From the NCBI GenBank assembly GCA_940337035.1, contig CALNHX010002772.1, positions 104,241 to 168,240 of the forward strand: DNA of 64,000 nt, in the 5' to 3' direction. Each line of letters begins with the position of its first letter. The first letter of the stretch is position 1. The notes below the pieces were generated by a model that had not been told where the DNA came from, ran no database searches, and was given only the letters and a program-made list of their open reading frames with translations. The stretch is from Agriotes lineatus (taxonomy: Eukaryota; Arthropoda; Insecta; Coleoptera; Elateridae). Below are positions 21,471 to 32,376 of the stretch, one piece after another. The translations under genes and the position numbers were made by a program.

Positions 21471-23216
21471 TCACCCCAGATTTACCCGACCATACAACTG
21501 CCATCAATACCGAATTGCCCAAACAAAAAAACAACGATGCCTGCCGGAAAGAAATACAAAGGGAAGAAACAGAGGACTTAAAAGAGTAGACAGGAAGAGA
21601 GGATATAAGAGTTCGAGCACATCGTCGAAAACAACCAGACACCAACCTCTTCCGTCGCTGCAAGATGATGTGAGCTGCGCCGGTGGAAGGGAAGGTTACG
21701 TCAGGTTGCAACAAAGATGCACCCGAAACGCAAACTCCTCGGAAAAATGCGGAGTGGGAGACAGGAAAGCGAACGACACAGAAGAAGGAAGGGAAAGGAG
21801 AACCAACCTCAACCAAGGGTTAAGTACTTAGGCCCAGGATCGACCTACAGCACTGACGCTATCTCCAAAGGACGGAAGATAGAACGGATATCCAAAATAA
21901 CACGAAGTATAAAGAGAACGAACACAGCGAAAAGAGGGAACATTCCTTTCAAACAAGAAAAAAAAAATGAGACAGAGAAAGATGCGAGAAATGAAGGGAC
22001 CAGATGTTTAGGTCGGGACTCCAATTCGAGAAAAAGGAAAGGTGAGTTGGGTCCCAAGGTTCCGTCCGACGTCCCCAAACCAACCTCCCAAAAAGACGTA
22101 GACTAGACCACACAAACAAGAGACAAGGTTAGCGAGAGGGACAATGCCTTGGAGAAAGATTCAGGTCCCAATAAATCCGACAAAGTCGATGCCCTAAAAG
22201 AGCGAACGAAACCGTCCTCAATCACCAGGCACACACAAACGCACAACCAAAAAGAACAGAGGCTCAACAAAAGAGTCGGGTTCCACGAATCCAGACAACA
22301 CTGAAGCCCTAAAAGAGGGCAGAAGAAACCGTTCTCAGTCATAAAGCGTGCCCAAAGGCAAGGAGTAAGTTTCACTTGAGGATTGAAATCCGCCTAAGCG
22401 AGGGGATATCCTATTGACCAACCAAACACACAGAACGTATAGCTGACGGCAATAGGCATCATCAGCTATATCTCAGAAATCCAAAAATCCAAAAGGGCAC
22501 CCTACAAGCATCCACCAAGCTCACTCAAACCTCACCAAGAAAGCGGACAAAAGAAATCCGAAAAGAAATAAAATCAAGCCAACCAATCACTATACCAATC
22601 TATCCCAAAGATGGCTGGAAAGATTATCCAAATCGCCGAAGCAAATCTCCCAGACACATCGCCACCGAATAACTAACCAATCATCAATCCACACAAAGAA
22701 GAAAACCAATCAAAGAAGAACTACTCTAAAACAATCCAAAGAGGTTCGGGAGATTATCCAAATGTGCCGAAGCAAATCTCCCAAAACGCATCGCCACCGA
22801 ACAACTTGCAAACAATCCGAAGAATAAAAGAGGAAAAGAACCAATCAAAGAAGAGCTAAACCAATCCACACTAGAAATATGGTTTGAAGAGCCTATAAAT
22901 CCACAAAAGTGTACCCCTCAAACGCACCAATCACACTCCAAAATACTAATCATCACTCCAAAGGAAAAAGCAAGAAAACAAACTACACAGAGAAAACACA
23001 AAAAAAACTCAAGCAAACTGAGTCAACAAATACTCAATAAAATACGCGAACACGCAGCCAATAAAAATACAAATCATCAAAACACACCAATAACCAATTC
23101 TATAACTAGAAGTCAATCATGAAACAACACCCAAAATCAATACATCCAAACCTACTAACAATGCACGATAGTACCACCTAACCACAACGTAGACAGGGTA
23201 CTACAAAAGCCCTATC
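21471..23216 (-). other. non-coding internal region of element B
   Basis: Purine-rich on the plus strand, with short internal duplications: CTAAAAGAG blocks near 22195 and 22310, and AGCAAATCTCCCA...CATCGCCACCGAA at about 22640 and 22770. The 162- and 129-codon plus frames at 21343-22106 show no retroviral motif. No gene called. Confidence 0.5.
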
Positions 23217-23240
23217 GAGCCCCAGACGTTGGGCGTCAAA
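23217..23240 (-). other. primer-binding-like site of element B
   Basis: On the minus strand TTTGACGCCCAACGTCTGGG follows the LTR end after about 8 bases. It resembles the TGGCGCCCAACGTGGGGC site common in insect LTR elements and the site of element A at 34839-34861. Confidence 0.5.
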
Positions 23241-23955
23241 ATCTTCTTGTAAGCGAAGATAGACGGTCGGCCTTACCTTTTGGCGAAAGTTATGTTTGAT
23301 ATTTTTCCGGCTGGTAACTATCGGCCTAATTGGGCCGCGAGGGTCGCAGGGTTTCAACTATGCTGAAAAGAACACTATACGAAATACGAAGGGAATGGGC
23401 GCCAGGTCCTCGACGTAGATCCAATCCTTGTGCCGGACCGTTCACAAGGTCGAAGATAAAAACCAGCAAGTTAAACAAAATCAAAGCAACGACCAATCAA
23501 AATATCACAGCTTTATTAATATTGGTACTATAGTGCCAGAAATACCCACACACAAAAGCAAGTACAACAATAAATATATATCAAGGCAAGCTACGACAAA
23601 ACAAACACTTTAAAATAATTAGTTGGGTGCGGCATAAGTAAATAAAATTTTATCACCCTGTAACGGCGTTTCGCGAATAGGAAGAAAGCATTAACAATAA
23701 TCTAGCTAAATAAATAATTAGTCTGCACGCATCCCGTGAGGCAGGGCGTGGCAGAAGAGAGCTATCCAAGCAATCAGCTGACGTCTAACCCCGAGTGCCA
23801 GCTCAAAATGACTATATTAGTACTCAAAATTTCTACGAAGCGAAAACACTGACGAGTATATATGGCCATATAAATTCAAGGTAGTTTTCTATTGCAAAGA
23901 CATCAAGTAAGTCAATGAACACTCCAAAATTTACTTGAATATGCCCTTTACATTA

Positions 23956-24731
23956 TCTTATATATATTTCTAAAAGTCCTGACTGACTGACTCATCAACG
24001 CCCAGCTCAAACCCTTGGACCTAGAAAGCTGAAATTTTGCACAGAGGTTCCCTTTATGATGTATACAAGGAATAAGGAAGGATATTTCGAAATTCAACCC
24101 CTAAAGGGGTAAAATGGGGGTTCCAATTTTGTATGGAAAAATAATATTAAATAGACATTTCGACTTGAAACTTCGTAGGAATACTCCTAAAAACAAATAA
24201 GCAAACACGTATTTCGCGATTTTCCGAAAATCAACCCCTTAGGGGGTGAAATGGGGTAAGTAAGCCTAAAAATCGATATGGGTGTCGTTATTGAGGTTTA
24301 TTGGGACGTTGATTGCGAAAATGGCATTTATTTTTAAGTCCAAGACGGTGAACATGACATAAGGGAAGAAACGGGACGGGACGGGACTAGACTGGACGGA
24401 ACGGGACGGACTGGACGGGACGGGACTGAGCGGGACGGGACTGGACGGGAAGGGAAGGGACGGAACGGGACGGGACGGAACGGGGCAAAGCGGGACGGGG
24501 CTGGGCGGGGCGGGACGGACGGGACGGAAAGGGAAGGAAAAAGATGGGATGGAAGGGGAGGGGATGGGATGGAAGAGGAGGGGCGGGACGGGACGGGAAG
24601 GGACGGGACTGGACGGGAGGGAAAGGGGCGGGACGGGACGGGAAGGGTCGAGACGGGGCGGGGTGGGGCGGAACATTATTTAATACACAAATAACGAACC
24701 TCGCGCGAACGAAGTCGCGGGTAAAAGCTAG
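23956..24731 (+). mobile_element. non-autonomous Helitron
   Basis: Starts TCTTATATATATTTC after an A. Near the start is the phrase CATCAACGCCCAGCTCAAAC and CCTAGAAAGCTGAAATTTTG, which I recall from a widespread insect Helitron family, and it contains CAACCCCTAAAGGGGTAAAA. The end is CGCGCGAACGAAGTCGCGGG, a hairpin, then TAAAAGCTAG with T following at 24732. No Rep/helicase. Interior carries the GGGAC minisatellite at 24365-24680. Confidence 0.75.
24365..24680. repeat. GGGAC-type minisatellite inside the Helitron
   Basis: About 60 irregular units of 5 bp (GGGAC, GGGAA, GGACT variants), entirely lacking C-rich runs on the plus strand. Proline/serine-rich frames across it are composition artefacts. 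Confidence 0.9.
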
Positions 24732-25837
24732 TTAAACATATTTAGAATCGCGCAAACAAATCACGGAAGCTTGAAATTGAACAAAAGGGTACCGCGTTCG
24801 GTTCCCTAGACACAGCCGTTAATTTAATACTATTAAGATTAAGTTTACGTACAAGCAAATGGCGGATACTAAACTACGTAATTTAAGGGTGAGTTTACCG
24901 CAGCCCCGGCCGGCTAACACGTCAAGAACGTACTACCGGGTAAGTAAATTAATCTAAACAAATAGCTAATTACGCAAATAAAGCACACAGAGCATAATAC
25001 ACAAAATACCATAATCGAAATTCTAAAAAGGCATATCTACAAACCAAATCGACAAACAATACATAAGTAACTAAATTGCTCTAAAAACCTCTCAGGTACC
25101 CACGGCACGTGGTGCAGAGCTGGTGGACGAAGCAACCAGGAGGTGGCCTCGCAACGGGCAGCAGTCGAGCTTCGATAGTTGCAATGAGGCGACCGCAGGG
25201 GATGAGCGGCACGCCGGTTCGGCGTGGCTCCAGCAGTCCCAGGTAGAATAAACCACACCAAAACTCCAAGCGATAACACCCAGTTCGCAGGACGCAGAGG
25301 TAAAATCCAATTTCCATGGCGTACAAATAAAGCCCATTTTCATGGCGTAGAATAGTTGGCTAAAAATTACAAATTTCCAGATAAGCAACCACGCTGACGA
25401 AAAGAAATCGTAACAAACCTGCGAATGGTGACGAACAGCCTAACGCTCCATTTGATCGAGAAGAGCCCATTCCAAAACCGCAACAAAAGCGAACGAACGC
25501 TGGCAGCAACTCCCAACGGCTTCCAGAACGTTCCAAAGGGCGCCTTGCCTCCAAAAATCCCTCAAAACGACGAGGACGGCTATAACCAAAGCCAGCGAAG
25601 CAAAAGGTCCCTAGAGCACAAACTTCAACGATCGAAGCGATGGAAAAGAATGGAATGCAAATTGGCCAGAGCAGTTCACGATCCCAGGTTATCAATGTCA
25701 AAGTCAAATTCGAAAAAAGGAAGAAAAACTATAGGTGCAGATTGTATGTGCAGAACTGATAACAAAGTGTTCCTTTTAATTCAAAATTGAGGCTGAAGGT
25801 ATTTGGGTTGCCTAACTATAGATGAAGTACTGTATAT

Positions 25838-26813
25838 TTAGAGAATAAAAGTAAATTGCCAAATCTGACTAATTATTTCAAATAATAAGTAGGAAAATGT
25901 CAAAATGAGCGTAACATTGGGAAGACAAAATAAATGATTTTCTGCAGCTTCAACAATACTAATGTCCAAGTGTAACTTTGCCCCATCGAATATTAAAAAT
26001 GTAGGTCCTGAAATCCGATACATTTCAAAATTCTCGAGCCAGGAAACGAAAGATTCATTTGTCATGCTCCCTTTTGGTGTCATAATGGCCTTTGACCCCG
26101 GTAGAAAATGATCCGCCCATTCGGGCTTAAGTCTTTCTTCTTTGAAAATAATAAATGGTGGGATTGCTTGCCCCACAGCATTTCGACATCCCACAATACA
26201 CACATTTTCGCCGTGTTCTGAAGCTTCCAGATGTACATGCTTAATTCCTATTTTGACCAACACAGTCTGTTGTTTGTGAATGGTCAGTCGGCAGCCTTTC
26301 TCATCCATATTGTATACATTGCCTGGTTTATTGTTTATTTCTAATTAGGCTAAACTTTGCTTCAATTTAGTGAAATAATCGTTCAGAACGAAGCGATTAA
26401 TTTTTTGGACTCTAGCTGGGTTCATTTGTTGAGCCTTGCGTATGGCCACATCGCGATGTCTTGCAAAAAACAACTGTAGCCATTTCCTCCCGGCTACTTT
26501 TGATGTGTTAGAAAAAGGAGTGGGTACATTTACTACACACACTGTTTCTGACGATTTTTCTCTGTACTGGCATGCCTAGCTTATGAATATTCGTAACTAG
26601 ATCATTCTCTTGTTGGGGACTTAAAACTGGCTTTCTTCTCAGATGTTTAACAGTGTTATTTTTTCAAGTCCAAGTGTCGTTCGAGGCATCACAAACCGTT
26701 TTGAAGCTTGGCTGATACTAGTTACATTTCTTATAGCTTCCTTCTCTGACCACTAAGCTCTCTTATTCTTAGATATTCTGTCGCAAAGAAAATAGTTACT
26801 CATTTACTATGGT
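25838..26813 (-). pseudogene. pogo/Tigger-like transposase remnant
   Basis: The frame starts MSNYFLCDRISKNKRA at 26813, is stopped at once, then gives WSEKEAIRNV and ASKRFVMPRTTL (HTH). Further blocks are VLSPQQENDLVTNIHKLG, VAGRKWLQLFFARH, IRKAQQMNPARVQ, the first D in VYNMDEKGCRL, then NAVGQAIPPFIIF and FESW-type SFVSWLEN, and the second D in FLIFDGAKLHL. The third D (QPLD region) is missing after LPNVT. Several frameshifts. It belongs to a different pogo lineage from those at 13-15 kb and 52-57 kb. Confidence 0.8.
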
Positions 26814-27879
26814 AGGTTCCCAATTGACAACTTATTCGCTTGGCAATATTAGGACCACTGCTGCTCAGACGAAAGTGGCGGTTTATGACTTAATCGTCTT
26901 TTAAGTTGAGTTAAACAAACAGGGATCAAAAAGTACTTTATAACGTTCTAAATTTGTGACTATCAGTACAAATAAGCTCCTAACCATCACAGGCAGTTAA
27001 TTATTTTTATGACGGGACGTGTACGAAACACTTTGTTGAGAAGCTTATTATCGACTGCGGGCATGTGTATTGCATTTACGTTATTCATTTCAACATACAT
27101 ATACTGATAGAGCCATCTGTAATAGAATGGACAAACTAACGAGTTTAAAGAGGGTGGCATTATTAATAACATGAAAATAATTGGCGCACCTACCTTATTT
27201 CCATATTTTGTAGTGGTTAAAGGTTAAAGATTGAAATTGTTTTGTTGTTTGGCTTGGCGCATAAAATGTCGTTGCAAAGTCAAATGTTTTGTGTATTTTT
27301 ATTATTAATTACACTTATCGGTTGCGTAAACACTTGAGTACGCCCGTAAAATAGCTGGAATGTAGATACTTGCCTTGCATAGAACATGAGCTAAAATTGG
27401 GGTACGTGTGGCTGTGTGTTGTTCATAGCTAAGGCTATAATTAAGACTACTTAAGTAGTAGCTTGAAGTATAAGCAGCTTGAATGTGTTACTGATATGAA
27501 GCATTACTATTTGCTTGCATATTGCTTTATCTTGCAATTGAGTGGATGTGCTGTGATGCGGGTCACAAATTGGATAACGCTTGTATGTAACGCGACTGGT
27601 CGAATAGTAGCGGTCCATTCCGATCGAGTATATCAACCAAACTAAGTAACTGCAAAAATATTAAGGTATATAATTCTTCATTATACACGTGTCTATGAAA
27701 GTAATATCTTGCAAGGATAATCGACAATCTCTAGATCACAAAACATGAAAGTAGATGTGCAATCACTGGCTTATTTCCTATATTACTGTGTACTGTAGGA
27801 GTAGTTTCTTGGCAAAATATTCAATCTTCTGCTTTCCAATTACAACTCGCTTCTCGGACAGGCATATCGTCTATTATCC
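26814..27879. other. unannotated AT-rich stretch
   Basis: No gene or element ends recognised. Confidence 0.4.
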
Positions 27880-28310
27880 AATAATAAACTTTTCCTGGAT
27901 TACTATAGTATTTAACATTACAAGCCAGGTAAAACAGGTTTTACTGGCGATAGGATTGGGATGACTGGCGAGCCGTTAGGCGAGCCTGTCATATCCTTGA
28001 GCCAGTAAAAATGGTTACCTGGCGTGTATTGTTGAATGTTTTATTTGTTCCTCACTTGTAAATAACTAGAAATTCACCATTTATTCAAACTGTCAAACTG
28101 ACAAGCAACTAAATTAATCAATATGACACATACTAAGGAAGACAACTCTGGCTTTGCACGCTATCATTTATCTATGAGCACGCTTGTAAAATATAACTGG
28201 CTAGCCAGTAAAAAATTTACTGGCTAGCCAGTTAAGAAACATTTTCTAGGTGAATACAGTGACTTGATAAATTGAGGTTTACAAGTGAGGAACAAATAAA
28301 AGATTTAACT
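27880..28310. repeat. cluster of hairpins with GCCAGTAAAAA motifs
   Basis: Three nested features: an imperfect hairpin at 27924-28023 (GCCAGGTAAAACAGG... against ...AATGGTTACCTGGC), a near-perfect palindrome at 28196-28234 (AACTGGCTAGCCAGTAAA and its complement), and an inverted pair TTTATTTGTTCCTCACTTGT at 28038-28060 and 28287-28308. Part of the first hairpin, with its flank GTAATGTTAAATACTAT, is repeated in opposite orientation at 58925-59012. Confidence 0.7.
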
Positions 28311-28409
28311 AAATTCTCGTTTCCGTTGCCAAAATATTTTCGTAAAGTTGTTCTGCAAAGTAATCTAGAGAGCATATTCCTGGAAAATTCATAACGTTTG
28401 GGAGAACAC

Positions 28410-28690
28410 AATAGCCAGGCAATGACAAATGGTTACTTCTGACCACCTGGGATAGTGTTTCCTTTAGTTCTTAATTTCATCAAGCAAGAATATTGCTTTA
28501 GGAACGTTATCGTTTGCATCTTCTTGAATTTGTTGTATACATTTCCACCCAAAATGATCTTTTTCTTTTTCCTTCTTTGTTTCCAATTCTGTCTTTAAGT
28601 TATCATATTATTTGATTTTCAGGCGTTTCAATTTTTGAGTTAGTAACCATTTTGTCTAAGGTAAATTCTCTATTTCTCCAGCTGCAAGTG
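28410..28690 (-). pseudogene. unassigned coding-like remnant
   Basis: The minus strand gives WRNREFTLDKMVTNSKIETP, a frameshift with stops, then LKTELETKKEKEKDHFGWKC and IQEDANDNVPKAIFLLDEIK. Codon use and the long frame look coding, but no family is recognised. It may be a transposon-associated accessory protein. Confidence 0.3.
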
Positions 28691-28985
28691 AAGTGTGGTA
28701 TGTAAGAGATATAGATTCTTCTGGATCGTTTGAAGGTAATCAGTGGAACAATCAGAATTTTCATTTGGGATCTAAAATATACATAGGTCTATTAAAATGG
28801 TAAATATTAAAGGTTATATTAAGAAAAATACATTAAACGATATGGCTCCTGCAACTAATCTCCGTTTTTCTTCAGTTACGTCCAAAATGTTGACTGCATG
28901 CAACCGTCACGCGATTAACTTCTATACTTGTATTGTAAAAGTATAAATATTTATGTTGTTACACTTAAAAGTAGAAAAACTCTGA
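28691..28985. other. spacer
   Basis: Nothing recognised. Confidence 0.3.
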
Positions 28986-28989
28986 ATGT

Positions 28990-30320
28990 GTATGTTGTTA
29001 CGTTTAAATGGCTCTTCTACTATTTTCACAGCTCGGTGTGTGCGCAGTCTATATTTTTAATGTCTGTGGCGCGGGTTTTCGTATTTTGGCGCGTTCACGG
29101 CATTCCTTGACTCTTATAAGCGCGGAAAAGCGACTCAAATGTTGACTTTAGTTTGAACGCATTTCTCTTTACTGTCGAACGCCGTGATAGTGACTTGCTT
29201 GTAGCGTCTTTGAAATTGCCGTGCGGCTTTACGGGCTTACAGAAAATGGTTGTTTTGATTCGTCGTCTCCGCAGAGGTTGCGGATTGTTGCAGCACGCGC
29301 AGTTCTGTGGAGTATTGGTTTCTCACGACTAGTTGGCGGATTTTATATGCTGTTTTCCTGTCATTCAGCGGCACGTGGCCCAAATTCATCTGTGGTAAGT
29401 CCTTTCGAAACTGTTTGCGCAGATTCTTATCGAAAGCATTCGTGAGTCTATTTTGGGTTCTCCCTTTTCTTCAGCAACCAGTCTGGGGCTCCTGAACTCA
29501 TAGGTTCAGTATTGGCCGTGAAACGCCATCCCTGCGACCGAGCGCGTCGCCATTTGCCTGGTTTGAGTTATCACCTGCATTCCAACCTTCGGATGTGTGG
29601 GCCTCCGCTTATCTGGATTATCACATAGCGTGCAGAAGGGGCTCGAAGGAAGCTAAGATCACGTTTTCACTTCCATTCTTCTAAGTGAAATTATACAAGA
29701 TGCGGTCAGTGAACCAGTGTTAGAGGCTCACCCGATTGCTACCAATTCGGACGTTGACTGCTATTGTACAGTTCGCTTCACGAACTGCGTACCTGAATAA
29801 ATGATTTCCCAACTACGGCGTCTAGGGTAATAGCCACTGCATTTAATTTTAAACTGTTGTGGATAAGGTTTGTGCTTTTGTTATAACTGGTGTGTAAGCC
29901 TTTGTCCACGCAAGCCGAATGTTATTGAGGTGCACCTTACTTGGCCAATAACTTCAAATTCGTACTAATAATTTCTCGCAGTTTGTACAATTCTACCGAA
30001 TTAGAAACAATTATACTGTGATATTAGCATTTTAGTGTTATTATCAGTTACTGCTACCTGTGCGTGATTTGAGATTTTCTTGCAGGAAATTATGTGCTAC
30101 TTGAGATTACAAATTCACAGTTGAATGCCTGGACAACTGTCGTTAATTGGTAAAGATTCGCTGGCGCCCTTTTGGCTTTTAATCAATTGTTAATACTTAA
30201 AGAGCTGCACGGCGACTTCCTGACTAGCTGGCCGGCAACGGTATCCAAGTAGTCAAAACGTTGGTTTTGTTTTGAGAGAATTGCCCGACGATTCGTTTTG
30301 ATGCTAACAATGTATGTATG
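28990..30320 (+). repeat. probable solo or partial LTR with leader
   Basis: The region has LTR-like parts in order: GGCGCGGGTTTTCG and a TATA-like CTTATAAGCGCG near 29112, an AATAAATG signal near 29797, and CTGGCGCCCTTTTGG at 30161-30175, which resembles a primer-binding site. The part after that (about 30187-30312) matches 2745-2875. No coding region follows. Borders are uncertain because no second LTR is present. Confidence 0.35.
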
Positions 30321-30599
30321 TTATATGTGTTTATGTGTAGTAAATTTCATAAATTAAATTAATTGATTAATCGGTTAACAAGCCTACGTCTAAGCTCAGC
30401 GGTAGGGTTACTTCAATGGCGTCGGTTTCGGAAGAGGAGGTTGGGCGTTACCCTCAGCTAGACACTGGATTTGATTGGAACAAAGTTTATTATATTTACA
30501 CTAACTAACATACAAATAAGCTTAGAACTAGGTAACATATATGTACAGAAAAAGAAAAGAAAATGGCGGATGGGCATCCGCAATTGGAAGCGGGTGTGG

Positions 30600-31090
30600 T
30601 CCTTCGGAGGCGGTGCCGGCGGCTTCCTCCAGTGGTTGCAGCGGCGGCGGTGGCGACTGGCGACGGGGCGGCGAGCTGAGAGCAGCGGCGGCGGCAACGT
30701 CGGCGGCAGTGCTGATCTCCTTGGCGGAGGCGGCGGTTGGCGGCTTCCCTCGGCGGTTGCAGCGGCGGCGGTGGCGACTGGCGACGGGGCGGCGGGCTGT
30801 GAGCAGCGGCGGCGGCAACGTCGGCGGCAGTGCGGAGGCGGCGGCTGGCGGCTTCCTTCTGCGGTTGCAGCGGCGGCGGTGGCGACTGGCGACGGGGCGG
30901 CGGGCTTTGAGCAGCGGCGGCGGCAACGTCGGCGGCAGTGCGGATCTCCGGGGCGGAGGCGGCGGCTGGCGGCTTCCTTCGGCGGTTGCAGCGGCGGCGG
31001 TGGCGACTGGCGACGGAGCGGCGGGCTGTGAGCAGCGGCGGCGGCAACGTCGGCGGCAGTGCTGATCTCCTGGGCGGAGGCGGCGGCTGG
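30600..31090. repeat. ~121-bp CGG-rich tandem units in the LTR
   Basis: The block GCAGCGGCGGCGGTGGCGAC starts at 30638, 30759, 30867 and 30988 (spacing 121, 108, 121). The third interval is short because GATCTCC...GGC is missing. The same array is at 35086-35576 in the other LTR. Confidence 0.9.
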
Positions 31091-31402
31091 CGAAAGTGGC
31101 TTTCCAAAGACGGCAGGCAGCAGAGTCCAATGCGTAGGATTGGCTCTAAGTCCACGAGGGTGATAGGCTCTGGAGAGGCTGGAGCGGCTAGCTGGTCCTG
31201 GAAGCTGAAGTGGCTCGAACTCCAAGTCCCACGAAGACGGCAGACAGCAGAGTCCAGTAGATGAAACGGCTGGTGGTCCTGGAGCTGAAGTGGCTGCTGG
31301 TGGTCCTGGAAGCTGAAGTGGCTGCTGGTGGACTCTCCTGGGTTGAGTTGCTGCTGGATTGACCCGCCGAGGCAGAGTGATTTCTTACTGCTAGCGTCTG
31401 AC

Positions 31403-31410
31403 TATTTAAA
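31403..31410 (-). promoter_or_regulatory. TATA-like box of LTR A
   Basis: TTTAAATA on the minus strand, about 0.9 kb upstream of the AATAAA, a plausible U3/R spacing. An identical copy is in the other LTR near 35889-35896. Confidence 0.3.
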
Positions 31411-32359
31411 GGAGCCAGTCCTTTGTCCAACGCGATCTCGACGCTCATTGGTCGAAGTAGAAGGGATGTTTTGCCCGATTTCGATAGATTTCGGAATTAT
31501 AGCGTTTAATTGAGCGGCGTGATCAATTATCGACTTGATTTGAGTCGCAATCAATAGTTGTCGAAATGCCGATTCTAACGACACCCAATTTGCTATGTTT
31601 TGAGTAAAAATTAGCTCAACTTGGAATTTTTAATTCAGTGTTCCGCGTAAAGCTTAATTAAGTATTACTCTTATGGCGTATGTTACAAAGTTTATTATGC
31701 TTCGATCGGTTGCGCGCTATTTTTATAAGACTTTTGAGACCAATTACGCTTTTCTGGGATGCTTCCTTCGTTAATTATACTTTAATTTGTAATATTGTAT
31801 CCTTGCCCGCTGTATTTTGTCGTGGCCCTGATTTCTCTGTTACAAAGATGCGTTTCTGCTGGGCCGCTGAATTTTCGGCCGTTCACTCGGGCGTGCTCCA
31901 GCCGCATGTATTTGCTGTCTGATGGAAAAATTGCTTTTACTCCACCTGTATATGTGCTAGCGCCCTGTGGTTTGTTTTATTAGGTGGCGGTTGATTTTTC
32001 CTATCTTCAGGTACCCTTATGTGGGGTTTTGGATTTGGCGCACTCTGATTTAAGCGCGTTTTAGTGATCGAACTGGGTTTATTAATTTTCGCTGCGGCGC
32101 CGTTTGGTCGGCTTTCGTTGTTGAGGTTCGGCCATCCGTTGGCCCTTTTATTGCAGCGGTTTATACTTGCGAATTTGGGGCTTCTTTGAGTTCGCGTGCC
32201 GCGATTTATTGTTTTATGGGGGTAACGGTTTTCTTACAATTTTTGTAGGATCGAGGCGATTTGCTGGTGAACAGATGTATGAGCTCTTTGTTTCGTTCGC
32301 CGTGTACTTGGCGACGTAAATTTCCTTTGTTGCCTTGTTCTGTTCACCGATTCATAGTA

Positions 32360-32376
32360 ATTCCCCCCTCCTTTGG
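32360..32376 (-). other. polypurine tract of element A
   Basis: CCAAAGGAGGGGGGAAT on the minus strand, immediately next to the start of the downstream LTR, where plus-strand DNA synthesis would be primed. Confidence 0.8.

Larger units (their letters stand above)
19070..25764 (-). mobile_element. LTR element B: large, non-coding (LARD-like), minus strand
   Basis: Two related LTR-like regions (19070-21441 and 23248-~25764) enclose 1.8 kb. On the minus strand the upstream one is followed by a PBS-like TTGACGCCCAACGTC, and the internal region ends at a polypurine run (TTTTGTGGGGGGAGAAT) just before the downstream LTR. No gag, protease, RT or integrase motif was found in any frame of the internal part. 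The LTRs are similar for about 130 bp at one end and diverge strongly elsewhere, so this may be an old or recombinant insertion. No target duplication found. Confidence 0.6.
23248..25764 (-). repeat. 5' LTR of element B, interrupted by a Helitron
   Basis: Begins TGTAAGCGAAGATAGACGG on the plus strand and matches 19070 onward closely for about 130 bp, then only in patches (for example GGACGAAGCAAC near 25120 against 20505-20525). The right border at about 25764 (GATAACA) is a guess. The Helitron occupies 23956-24731. Confidence 0.45.
30376..32359 (-). repeat. 3' LTR of element A
   Basis: Plus-strand borders TAACAAGCCTACGTC and CCGATTCATAGTA. It contains about four ~121-bp units rich in CGG (30600-31090), a short GCTGCTGGTGGTCCTGG repeat (31270-31330), a minus-strand TTTAAATA at 31403-31410 and AATAAA at 30486-30491. 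The 174-255 codon frames across the CGG repeats are artefacts of composition. Confidence 0.9.

Noticed and set aside
21343..22106. Plus-strand frames of 162 and 129 codons in element B
   Set aside because: Lys/Arg/Thr-rich by purine bias, antisense to the element, and without known domains.
24266..24735. 136-codon Pro/Ser-rich frame and 63-codon Gly-rich frame
   Set aside because: Translation of the GGGAC minisatellite in a Helitron. Composition artefact.
30458..31264. Long overlapping open frames (up to 255 codons) on both strands of LTR A, repeated at 34944-35750
   Set aside because: All are open because of CGG-rich tandem units. They give Ala/Pro/Arg or Gly/Arg repeats in every frame with no domain, and lie within LTRs.
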